Positions 12,160 to 21,485 of a DNA stretch of 64,000 nucleotides are shown piece by piece. The stretch spans positions 12,803,501-12,867,500 of the forward strand of contig BSBM01000826.1 of NCBI GenBank assembly GCA_027924585.1. The letters run 5' to 3'. The notes beneath the pieces are model-generated. The model saw nothing but the letters and a program-made list of their open reading frames with translations, made no database searches and had not been told where the DNA came from. The position numbers and the translations under genes are program-made. Position 1 is the stretch's first letter. Every line of letters begins with the position of its first letter. The stretch is from Larix kaempferi. Its lineage: Eukaryota > Streptophyta > Pinopsida > Pinales > Pinaceae.

Positions 12160-13509
12160 CCAAATCTTTCGAAGCTCACAAATGATCCAGTGTGTCACGA
12201 TCCTTCATGGCCTCCAATTCCTACTAAACTTCCTTCGGACATTCCCAAGTTTGAGGGGAAGGGTGGTGAAGATCCAGGTGATCATGTTACAACTTTTCAC
12301 CTATGGTGTTCATCAAACTTGTTAAATCAAGATTCCATTCGTTTGAGACTATTTCAACGCACCCTCATAGGGGCAGCCGCGAAGTGGTATGTCGAGTTAC
12401 CTGGGGGTACTTACATCGGTTTTAACAAGATAGCTTTGGTTTTTCTAGACCACTTTCAGTTTCGAGTTCGCTACGATGTTGGCATCAAAATTTTGTCTAC
12501 CTTCCGCCAGAATAAGGCCACACATATTTCTGACCACATTTAAGAGCGGCGTCGACGGAAGAGGTTAGTAAAAGAAAACATTCCTCCAGATTTTCTGTTT
12601 GAATGGTTCCTTAAGTCTTTGCTCGCGTATATTTCTAAGGACATTTCTATGTCCAGCATTACGACCGAGGAACAAGCCATCTATAAATTCCAACAGTTAG
12701 ATTTACTTTATTCTCAGTCTGGCATTTTGTATGACATTATTCCTGACACACCGTGAACACGACATGAGCCCAAGATAGTTCCTGGACCACATGCCAGTGG
12801 CATTGTTGGATCCGCAAGCACTCGACCTGTAGCCTTGGTTACTTCTCAAATGCAAAATTTGTCTCTTAACCAAGCTACTCTTGGATAGGTTCACACCTTG
12901 TCCACTTCTACCCAATCGTCTGATGTACATTCTGTGCAATCGATGAACCCATCTGGTAACCAATAGCCTGGTGGTAAGAAGAAGGGGAGAAACAACCGTA
13001 AGGGTGAAAACAATGGGAACAATGGTAGTAATCATAATACCCCTTGGAAAGATAACACCAACCGTTCTCAGGACTGTGGAAATGATGGTGGGGACCATAA
13101 GCCTAGACGAAAGGTGAAGTTTCCTTGTAAGCTTTTCTCGGAACACCATCTTACTCACTTGTGTCCTCGCATTGAAGAGGCCTCAAAGCATCTTGCACAG
13201 ACCCCAGCTGTGTTGAATGATCCCCTTCCTCATCATCAAAATATGGCTTCGAGTACTCCTTCCACTGGTTATGGGACTCATGATACTTCTACATCCAATT
13301 CTAATACCAGTGGCCTTGGATGCATAAATATGGTTCAAAGAGAGGTTAATGTTGCCACTCGTCAACGTGATTATGATGCACCACAACCAAAATTGGGGAA
13401 TGAGCCTCCTCCTCCTCCTGATACTTCTCTGCATATCGAGAATCCTACTACTATGTCACGGATACTAAAATATGTTCTCAAACACTCTGCACATAATCCC
13501 AATGCCTGA
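12160..13509 (+). pseudogene. gag: Element A gag, capsid and nucleocapsid part
   Basis: Residues from 12190 read as a plant gypsy capsid: DIPKFEGKGGEDPGDHVTTF, then LRLFQRTLIGAAAKWYVELP and a FLDHFQ segment, the Retrotrans_gag pattern. The frame meets a stop at 12541-12543 and others at 12754, 12886 and 12964, but can be followed on in the same frame through a Lys/Arg/Asn-rich stretch to a nucleocapsid motif near 13118 (FPCKL..EHHLTHLCP). There the second zinc-binding Cys has become Phe. Most stops look like single changes of CAG, CGA or TGG. The protein would have formed the particle shell and bound RNA. It is followed by an open 13114-13509 frame that links to protease. Confidence 0.75.
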
Positions 13510-13539
13510 GCCGCTTAGAACTACTCTATTGTAGAAGAT

Positions 13540-14600
13540 TTGGGTCAAACTCTATGTGCTATGTCAGCTCTTGAGTTTTTACAAGCATGTCCTTCTCAAA
13601 GGAACGCCCTTTTGTCTGCTCTAGGATTTCAATATCAAGGGAATCCAAACGTTATCAATTTTGACACTACTGATGTTCAACCTCAGTTACCCTATGATGT
13701 GGCTTTTCAAGTCCATGTGGAGTGACTTGGGAATCTCATCAAAAGAACGGTGGTTGATGAAGTTGCTTCTACATTAGTTATGTCATTATCTTGTTGGAAA
13801 TCCCTTGGCTCTCCTCCCTTGTCTAAATCTGTGACCATGCTTACTGAATTTCACGGTCGGTCTTTTAAGCCACATGGTATTCTCCCTTCCCTCATTGTCT
13901 GTTTGGGTGGAAAATCCATGCCTCTTGAAGTCGAAGTGGTTGATGCGCCCATCAAATACAACCTTTTACCAGGTAGGAATTGGACTTACGCTATGAGAGT
14001 GGTCGTATCCTGCGTATTTCGGATTATTCGCTTTCCTCATGCAGGAAAGATTGTGACGGATGACCAACTAGATTTTGTTAGTCCGTATTCCACAACATCT
14101 GTTGTTCCACAAATTGAAGACTCCTGGATGGCAACCGGGGATGTTGGTGTAGGGTTATACTCTGCTTTGATGGGATCTTTTGATTTTGTTGCACCAATAT
14201 CTTTTATAGGAACCGTTTCTGATTTGCACCTCCTCCTATTAATAATGTGCCATTCCGGACCTCGTATTTTGATGATCCGTGGACCTTACCATCCGCGAAT
14301 TATGTGTCTGGAGACATTGCGCACATCAAAACGACTATGCCATTATTTGCTACTGAGCTTGCTTATCAGGATATTCAACAAGCCACTGCAGAGCCGTATC
14401 TCTCTTCTTCACGGACAGAAGTGGAAGATCCTGTTATGCTACCCACGTGGGTAGTCGACTCATCTTGTTCACAAGATTGTCTCGACGGTACTTTACCTAC
14501 ATATGAAGCCATCATTGAGGCGATGTATGGTAGTGAGAGACCTTGGGAAGATATGCATCATCACTCTTATTTTCGTCCCAATCTTGATCCTGTTGAGTAA
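13540..14600 (+). pseudogene. pol: Element A aspartic protease and linker
   Basis: From 13540 the frame reads an ALEFLQACPSQRNALL linker, then after a stop at 13723-13725 the protease core TVVDEVAST (about 13750). The canonical Asp-Ser/Thr-Gly triad is replaced: here Asp-Glu-Val, in C Asp-Glu-Gly. Downstream are LPGRNWTYAM and FPHAGKIVT, typical of the end of the domain. The frame shifts near 14230, and a linker (FRTSYFDDPWTLPSANYV...) continues to 14600. The protease would cleave the Gag-Pol precursor. The region is contiguous with RT at 14628. Confidence 0.72.
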
Positions 14601-14627
14601 GAAGAGTTCAAGACGACTCTTGCCGAA

Positions 14628-15590
14628 ATGGTTGGTCACCCTGTGACTCCTTTGGTTTCGCATGGGATTTACGCAGAGGGGAACATGGATAATATTTCTG
14701 CTACCACACCGATCAACATTTCTCGTACACCCGTAAAAATTGAACACGTTTATTTCAGTACAGATTGTTCTCCTAAAGAAATTTGTATCTACAACGAGAT
14801 TTTCAAGGACCTTCGGGGAGCTTTCTCCTGGTCATATGAGGAGATGCCAGGAATAGACCCCAGCATTATCGAACACGAGATTAGAATATATCCCAATGCT
14901 AAGCCGGTTCCCATGGATAAGAAGCAGGGAACTATCCATGTATGCACTGACTTTAGAGATCTGAATCAGGCATGTCCTAAGGATAACTTCCCTACTCCAT
15001 TCATAGATCAGATCTTGGATGCTTGTGCGGGAAGCAAAAATTTTTCATTTATGGACAGCTTTTCAGGCAACAACCAAATCCAGATAAAGCCCAAGGACCA
15101 ACATAAGACTGCTTTTATTTGTCCTTGGGGTACGTTTGCATACCGGAAAATGCCCTTCGGGCTTAAAAACGCCGGAGCTACGTTTCAGCATGCCATGACT
15201 ATGCTTTTCATGATCTTAAACGTATAATGGAGGTTTTCTTGGATGATCTTGCTGGCCATTCTTTCAAAAGAATGGACCACCCCATGCACCTCCATTTGAT
15301 TCTCAAATGATGTATACGCTACAAGATTCATTTGAATCCTAATAAGTGCATCTTTGTAGTGAGAATGGGTCACCTTCTAGGTTTCATAGTTTCAAAAGAG
15401 GGTATCAGAGTCGATCCTCTTAAAGTTGAGGCAATACTTCGGTTGCCTCCTCCACGCAACTTGGTTCAACTTCAGAGCCTACAAGGGAGAGCTACTTTTC
15501 TACGTCGCTTTGTAGTAAATTATGCTAGTCTTACCAAAGGTTTCACGTGCTTGTTGAAGAATGACACACCGTTTATCTGGGATGAGTGAG
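14628..15590 (+). pseudogene. pol: Element A reverse transcriptase
   Basis: 14628-15227 reads a typical Tat-like RT: FSWSYEEMPGIDPSIIEHEI, then KKQGTIHVCTDFRDLNQACP, FPTPFIDQILD, FSFMDSFSGNNQI, KTAFICPWGTFAYRKMPFGL and NAGATFQ. About 40 residues that normally lie between the AKPVP and KKQGT parts are missing without loss of frame. The catalytic box appears as Phe-Leu-Asp-Asp at 15236-15247 but in another frame, so a frameshift separates it from the fingers. The thumb is at 15332-15589 (NPNKCIFVVRMGHLLGFIVS, LQSLQGRATFLRRF). It would have copied element RNA into cDNA. Not functional now. Confidence 0.82.
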
Positions 15591-16151
15591 CCCAGCAGCC
15601 TTTCAACGCTCTTAAGAAAGCTTTGGTATCGGTCCCTCTGCTTAGTCCACCCGACTTTGTGAGAGATATTTTGCTTTATGTGGCCGCTCTCACGAGACGA
15701 TTGGCATGGTCTTAGTTCAGGTAGATGATGTGCTCATCGAGCATGTTGTTTATTGTCTTAGTTGAAATCTAGTAGACATTGAGCTGAGATACACTCACGT
15801 GGAAAACTATGGTTACGACACTCTATCATGCTTAGGAAAACTATGGTTATAGCGCATATCAATCCATTTCAGTTCGTGCTATCACGACGTCTTATAGGGG
15901 GGAAGTACAATAAATGGATTGTGATCCTTCAGGAGGTTGAGCTCGATTTTTCTTTGACGAAGTTGGCGAAATCCCTAGTTTTTGCTGAGCTTATGTCAGA
16001 CGTTCCGCAACTTGATGATGAGGTCGTCCATGAATATTCCTTTGTGGATGAACACTTATTCCTTATCTCATCTGTGGACCCTTGGTATGGAGATATCATT
16101 GTGTATATTCAAACTTTGAAGTTCCCTCCGCAGTATTCACGAGATGAATGA
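15591..16151 (+). pseudogene. pol: Element A RNase H (first) and connection
   Basis: After the thumb come weak but ordered remains of a gypsy RNase H: LLYVAALT, a VLVQVDD-like piece, HVVYCLS, LRYTHVEN, split by stops and a frameshift. 15828-16151 then reads a connection segment with KTMVIAHINPFQFVLSRRLI and SSVDPWYGDIIVYIQT. This is the normal place for the RNase H that degrades template RNA. Identification is by order and short motifs only. Confidence 0.6.
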
Positions 16152-16157
16152 CGGCAT

Positions 16158-17338
16158 GTGAAACATCATGCCAAAGATTATACCATCGTCGGTGAAACTT
16201 TGTATCGTCGGGGAAAGGATTCTATCCTTCGTCGTTGTTTGACTCATGAAGAAGCGGAGCGTGTTCTTAATGATTTCCATGCTGGGGCGTGTGGTGGTCA
16301 CTTATCCGGGCTTGCTACAGCCCAATGTATTATGCGATCTGGTTACTTTATTCCTTCAATCTTTTAAGATTGTATTAACGCTGTGAAGAGATGTCACCCT
16401 TGCTAGGTGTTTTCTTGGAATATACACTTGCATCCAGTGCCCCTTCACCTAGTCATTACCGTCGGTCCCTTCACCAAGTGGGGGGTGGACTTCATGGATT
16501 GCAAACCAGCTTTGGCTAGCAGGCATCACCATATTATAGTGGCCATGGATTATTTCTCCAAATGGGATGAGGCTGGGATGAGGCCATTCCTACCATAAAA
16601 GCCGATGGTGCTACAGCAACCCATTTCGTGTTCAATCAGATTATTGCTCGGTTCGGTATCCTGAAATAGATTGTCACTGACCATGGCAGTCACTTTCAAA
16701 ATAAGATGATGGAGGATTTGTCACTCAAGCTTGGGTTTCGTCAGGAGCACTCTTCTTCGTACTATCCCCAAGCGAATGGTCAAGTTGAAGCAGTCAATAA
16801 GTCTTTAAAGACCATTCTCTAGCATACCATCCAACAAAGTAAGAGCAATTGGCATATTATTTTATACCCTGCTTTGTGGGCATATCGAACTACAGTTAAG
16901 ACTGCCACTGGTTTCTCACCATTTCAACTAGTTCACGTTGTGGTGTCTATTCTACCGATCGAATGCGAAATCCCTTCTTTGAAACTAGCCATTGAGCTTC
17001 TACCTGACACCTCAAATGTTGAGCAGCGTTTGATCCACCTCGAGCAACTTGAATAGCAGCGTAGAGATGACGCTGTGGTTGTAGATGCTAACAAACGTCA
17101 TGTTAAGGTCTAGTACAATAGGTTTGTCCATCCTCGGCAGTATGCTGAAGGTGACTTGGTCCTCTTATATGACCAAGCTAAAGAACCCTTGGGGGCAGGC
17201 AAGTTTAACCCCATGTAGCACAATCCTTACGTCGTGAGGCATGTCCTCGAGAAAGGAGCTTATGAGTTGGAATATTATGAAGGGAATGCCTTGAAGGAGC
17301 CTAGAAATGGGCTCTACCTCAAGTGGTATTACATTTGA
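16158..17338 (+). pseudogene. pol: Element A integrase
   Basis: Domain order is complete. First comes a zinc-binding region with HAGACGGHLSG (about 16279) and CINAVKRCHPC (about 16372). The core has Asp in KWGVDFMDC (about 16480), Asp in IVTDHGSHFQN (about 16670) and Glu in NGQVEAVNKSLK (about 16783). A C-terminal part (EGDLVLLYDQ, 17148) ends at a GLYLKWYYI tail and stop at 17338. Stops at 16366, 16404, 16596, 16666, 16819, 17054 and 17113 break it; several look like CAG to TAG. The enzyme joins cDNA to host DNA. The end of integrase is a true stop: about 110 bp of noncoding sequence follows before the second RNase H ORF. Confidence 0.8.
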
Positions 17339-17449
17339 ACTTCTAGTTTGAACTAGTACCTTTGTATACTATTGTATAATTGCTTCTGTACATAGTTTAG
17401 ATTTCTTTTGGTTTTCGGGTCTGCTGATTTGCTTCTGTTTGGTTGACAG

Positions 17450-17872
17450 ATGTCAGCAGAACCTCTTGTGTTCTTGGGATTCGTGGATGGTGCTAGCCGT
17501 CATACACTGCGACTTGCTTCTGCTGCATGGGTCATTTATTCACATGACCATCAAATTGTGTCTTCAGGAGGTGCTTGTCTCGGTCCTACATCCAACAATG
17601 TGGCCGAGTATAGTGCTGTTGTTGAGTTACTTCATGATGCCATTTCACATGGTATTTAGTCTTTAGAGGTCTACCTGGATTCACAACTGGTTGTGTCTTA
17701 GTTGAATGGTCAGTACTGCATGAGAGATCCTACATTACTACGGAGGTTCTTAAGGGTAAGACTCTTGGAATGTCACTTTGTTTCTATTACATACATTCAC
17801 ATTCCGGGAAGTTTTAATCATATATCTGATGCATATGCTAACTATGTCCTAGATTGGCATTTGTCACTTTCA
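17450..17872 (+). pseudogene. Element A second (archaeal-type) RNase H, separate ORF after integrase
   Basis: Starts with its own ATG at 17450 and reads FVDGASRH, ASAAWVIYSHDHQIVSSGGA, NNVAEYSAVVELLHDAI, then YLDSQLVVS and HIPGSFNHISDAYAN. The four acidic positions (Asp of VDGAS, Glu of AEY, Asp of LDSQ, Asp of SDA) are all there. Two in-frame stops (17657 and 17699) look like CAG to TAG changes. The pattern is that of the additional RNase H of Tat elements, usually thought to have come from a bacterial/archaeal-type gene. In most Tat elements it lies between the first RNase H and integrase. Here it is downstream of integrase as its own ORF. Confidence 0.75.
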
Positions 17873-18540
17873 TAATGAAGCACACAAATTAAATACACAT
17901 TCATACATTTGTAGATGTTTGTGTCAGAAATTGTTACTAAGGCTAGGGTAACAAGCCAACACAATCTCAAAAATAAAATCAATCCAAACTAGGTTTTTAG
18001 GGTTTTGTTTTGTAGGTTTTGGTTAGAAACTTCAAGAGCATAAGGGAATACATTCAGCAGATAAGTAAAAACTAATTCATACACATATATCCATGAAGAT
18101 GCATATATATCTCAGAAATCCAACAAAAGATTGCAATGAAGTTCATACAATAAAAGACAAGCATCACTGGCAATTACACATAAAACCAGAAATGAATTTG
18201 TCAATCAAGAAACTATATAAGTTCAAAATGAAGCCAATACATATCAGAAGTGAGATAAGGAGTCATATATTCATAGTTTCATCAAAAATGCATATGAGAG
18301 TTTGCAATACTTAGCAGTGAACAAGTCTGGAAGAATCAACAGCTTGCAGACCTCCTAAAGCTCTCCAAAAATTCGAACCCTTACAATGACTCTTTGTCCC
18401 TCTTTTATCATTACAAAGAAGTGGTTCTATTTCCCCCTCATTAGGTCGAAATTCAAACTTCCTAGCAGTTACATTAACTAACTAACTCAACTAACTGACT
18501 AAAAATAGCAAATCGGATTACTGGCAAATATGGCGAATTT

Positions 18541-18870
18541 CTGGAAAATAGGTGTCAAAGAAGCTTCCATATCTCTCGATTGATGACACCTGTGTAAACA
18601 CTGAGAGAGGTTTTTGTTAATGGGTCCGTGATGGACAAAAACCTCTCTTGGTTTTTCAAAATTCATCTCCAATCAATCATAATCGGCCCCGCAAAATGAA
18701 CACTAAAATAGGAAAATATTAAATATTTTCAATCCCTGGAAAATAGGCTGCAAAGATTAAACCGAATCTTTCAAACCTTGATAGCTGTTGCAAAACCGAG
18801 AGAGGTTTTTGTAGATGAGTATCTTAGGAACAAAAACCTCCTTTTGTTTTCAAAAATTCCTCTCCATCAG
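18541..18870. repeat. Duplicated ~195-bp hairpin unit in B LTR (copy 1)
   Basis: Two diverged units begin with CTGGAAAATAGG at 18541 and 18736. The first has a perfect 14-bp inverted repeat, AGAGAGGTTTTTGT at 18604-18617 and its complement at 18635-18648, loop 17. The second has an 11-bp version (GAGGTTTTTGT at 18802-18812, complement 18830-18840), with the same stem sequence but a different loop. Equivalent sites lie 5373 and 10746 bp further on in LTR copies 2 and 3. Confidence 0.85.
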
Positions 18871-18964
18871 CTCGCGGTCTGCATTTGACTTCAATCACTC
18901 AACACAGGACTGCAATGTCCAGACTATTCAATGTAATGGAAAACTGTCAGTGAATATGACTGTT

Positions 18965-20044
18965 TTATATCAATCTTTCACTTTTAATCTCTGGAATAGA
19001 ATTCTCTTCTTCAAACATATACTCCTCATTATCTGAGAGGACTGTGATGGGGCTTCTTGGCTGATTATGGACTTCTTCTTTTGCTACAGGAATCACTTTG
19101 ATATCAATATTTTTCTCTTCCTGAAAATCTGCTATCGGAGATGACTTCTTTTCAACAAATTCCTCTTCCTTTTTGTCATCAAACAATGAGAACTCGACCT
19201 TATTGTGCTTTGAAAATTTCTGAGGCTGACTGTCATTCTGTCCTTCATCTGCTACCTGCTTTGTTCCCTTCTTAACTTTAATTTCATGTTTCTTTGCAGC
19301 TTTAACTGAATGCCCTAATTTCTGTATCATTACTTTTCCCTTATCAGTTTGTCTTTTGGATTGTTGGTCTTCTCCTTTAGAATGAATCCCTGACCAAAAC
19401 AAAAAGAAGTCCCAAGTTTTTTCCTCATGCTGCAACACTGTAGAGATGATTAACTTGATGAGACCATGATGAAACAATGATTGAGAAGTATGATCATCCT
19501 GCTGTTTAATTTTGCTTGACATTTTCTGCAGGCTTTTGAAGAAAAAGAATGGCAAATTCATTTTAGACACCCCTGCCATGTGCTGTAGGAACCTGAGATG
19601 GTATTTGAACACTAATGAATACCTCCCTTCACAAGTTACATAACTCTGAAGAATCCTTATAGGTTCAATCCATTCCCTCTTGAAATTATGTATGAGAATA
19701 CCTTTGTTCCAGTCAGGAATAACATTAGGTAATAAGTATCTTTGAGGATCAAACTCAAAGGGAGACTTCTTAAACCAGAGCTCGCCCTCATTACTAATTT
19801 CAGTGGCTTCTGAAATTAATTCCACAGTCAATTTGAATCTCAAAGGATCCATTATGATCATCTCATTCTTAAGTCCTTTGGCAAAATTGCAGGATACTTG
19901 AGCATTAAAACCATCTATCTTCTTGAAGAATTTCAACCAGCCTGCCTGTTGGAACAGCTCTGCACAATCTGGGAGTTTCTGAATCCATGTCAAATCTGTA
20001 GGCTCAGCCCTGTTAAATTTTCCACTTTTACTGCTTTTTCCCAT
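18965..20044 (-). CDS. LTR-encoded ORF of element B, copy 1
   Basis: Open from ATG at 20044 to a stop at 18965: 359 aa, same strand as gag. Residues about 15-230 look like a folded domain (WIQKLPDCAELFQQAGWLKF, EISNEGELWFKK, VTCEGRYSLVFKYHLRFLQH, SLFHHGLIKLIIS). The last 130 residues are charged and Lys/Glu-rich, with no evident fold. The pattern GEL/WF, CEGR, LFHHGLIKL recalls uncharacterised ORFs linked to plant retrotransposons, but I know no function for them. The frame stays open about 35 codons upstream of the ATG, back to a TAA just before a CCTGCAG, so a longer or spliced N-terminus is possible. It lies mid-LTR, so a full-length transcript would carry it near one end. Intact in all three LTRs. 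Confidence 0.7.
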   Translation of the reverse strand: MGKSSKSGKFNRAEPTDLTWIQKLPDCAELFQQAGWLKFFKKIDGFNAQVSCNFAKGLKNEMIIMDPLRFKLTVELISEATEISNEGELWFKKSPFEFDPQRYLLPNVIPDWNKGILIHNFKREWIEPIRILQSYVTCEGRYSLVFKYHLRFLQHMAGVSKMNLPFFFFKSLQKMSSKIKQQDDHTSQSLFHHGLIKLIISTVLQHEEKTWDFFLFWSGIHSKGEDQQSKRQTDKGKVMIQKLGHSVKAAKKHEIKVKKGTKQVADEGQNDSQPQKFSKHNKVEFSLFDDKKEEEFVEKKSSPIADFQEEKNIDIKVIPVAKEEVHNQPRSPITVLSDNEEYMFEEENSIPEIKSERLI

Positions 20045-20934
20045 ATCTTTCTCTTCAGGGAACAAGAACAATCTAGTTTTAAGTTTCAGAAATGTTTTAC
20101 AAGCCGTTTTCTGGGCAAATAATTCTGCAGGTTATAACAATTTTAGTGATATTTAAATCACCTGCACAAATTAACAGACCTTTCTGTGTAGCACCTTTAT
20201 CAACTGGAAGACTTCCCTCTGTGTAAAAACTGAGTTCTACAGATAATTCTGTGAGTCTTTTCGACACCCTATTCTGTATATTCTGATGTTTAAAACATTA
20301 GGTCATGAGAGAAAAATTCATGCAGATTCCTCTTAACGGGCTTCAGCTAACTGTTTCTGTGGTGAATTCCTCATCTTATGATCTATTACACCCTCCTCAG
20401 CAACCAATTTTTTCAGAAAATCGCGCAGCAGCAAAAACCCAAATTTTCCAGCTATAAGGGTTATAACGTAATACCTGCTAATTACTCGTCCATCGTGGCC
20501 TAATGTCTTCAATTTGAGGTGTCAATGATGTCCTCCTTCGAGCACAAGTGTCCTCCTATCGATTTTTTAGCTCCAGGTGAATGAATTCAAAAGCCCTAAT
20601 TTCGCTGGCACCAGAACACACCTGTCTCCTTTCCACAGCGACACAATCCACCGTTTAACAGTGAACTCTCATGCACAAACACTGCCTCCTCTGTGATGAT
20701 GCGTGTGACAAGAGAAAATTGACAGCTAAACCCGGAATTGGCTGGTCTCTGTGCAACTGAACCCGCATAACCTGTAATGATGCCCTTGTTTTCTCTTCGT
20801 GATTAACAACCAACTAACATCATGCTCAAAATGCTGCAAACACGTGTTAAACACTCACATAATGCGATTAGATACTCTCACTCTGCATCATGATTGAAAT
20901 CAGATCGAAAATTTACAAAAAACTCATGCCACGA

Positions 20935-20985
20935 TATTCCTGTAGCGCGCTCTGTGTTAAAATTTTGCCCAGCGCTACAGGAATA
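20935..20985. repeat. 14-bp perfect inverted repeat in B LTR (copy 1)
   Basis: TATTCCTGTAGCGC at 20935-20948 and its exact complement at 20972-20985, with a 23-base spacer containing GTTAAAATTTTGCCC. It is kept in copies 2 (26308-26358) and 3 (31681-31731). It lies near the 5' end of the LTR in element orientation (LTR position about 340-390), where a U3 control signal or an RNA hairpin could sit. Confidence 0.9.
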
Positions 20986-21485
20986 ACTGCTATGCCAAAA
21001 TTTAGCAGTTTTTTCACTTTCTGCTAATTTTTCGGAGATTCTGGAAGCTATTTGGTTTAGGACATAAGTTCAACCACTCTCTAAAGTCATTAATGATTCT
21101 TCCTTTGAAAATATAACTCTCATTGACCCCCTTTTCAATATAAAAAGTCACCAAAATCAAATGAAATCTGAAAGGACTGGGTTCAAACTTTATTCAATCA
21201 TTCATAAGGTTCTTAAGAAGACAAAAACCAAAACTGAAAACCAAAAATTAACTAAGGTAGATTCAAAAAACAAACCAAAAATTGGAGAGAATAACTAAAA
21301 ATGCAGAAAAATTTACTGACTTAACATCTGGCTCCAGCTGCGGGATGAAGTCCTCCCTGTGAGGCTTCAAGAACCTGTAGACTAGTGCCTTCAGTCTTCC
21401 ATTGGGATATGGAGTCTTTATTCAATCTCACTCACACCGGTATAGACAATGAAAGTCAAATCTCTTTCTCTGAGGAACCTTCCAA

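Larger units (their letters stand above)
17916..21326 (-). mobile_element. Element B LTR copy 1
   Basis: 3411 bp. It is the outermost 3' LTR in element orientation. By eye it has about four bases not shared with the other two copies, for example C at the GGCAATTACAC site near 18170 where the others have A. It contains a 359-aa ORF, a 14-bp perfect inverted repeat and a duplicated hairpin unit, described separately. Confidence 0.95.

Noticed and set aside
18093-19036. Plus-strand frames of 73 aa in each B LTR (18093-18314, 18815-19036 and copies)
   Set aside because: They are preserved only because the LTR copies are nearly identical; they lie opposite the element direction and show no protein features.
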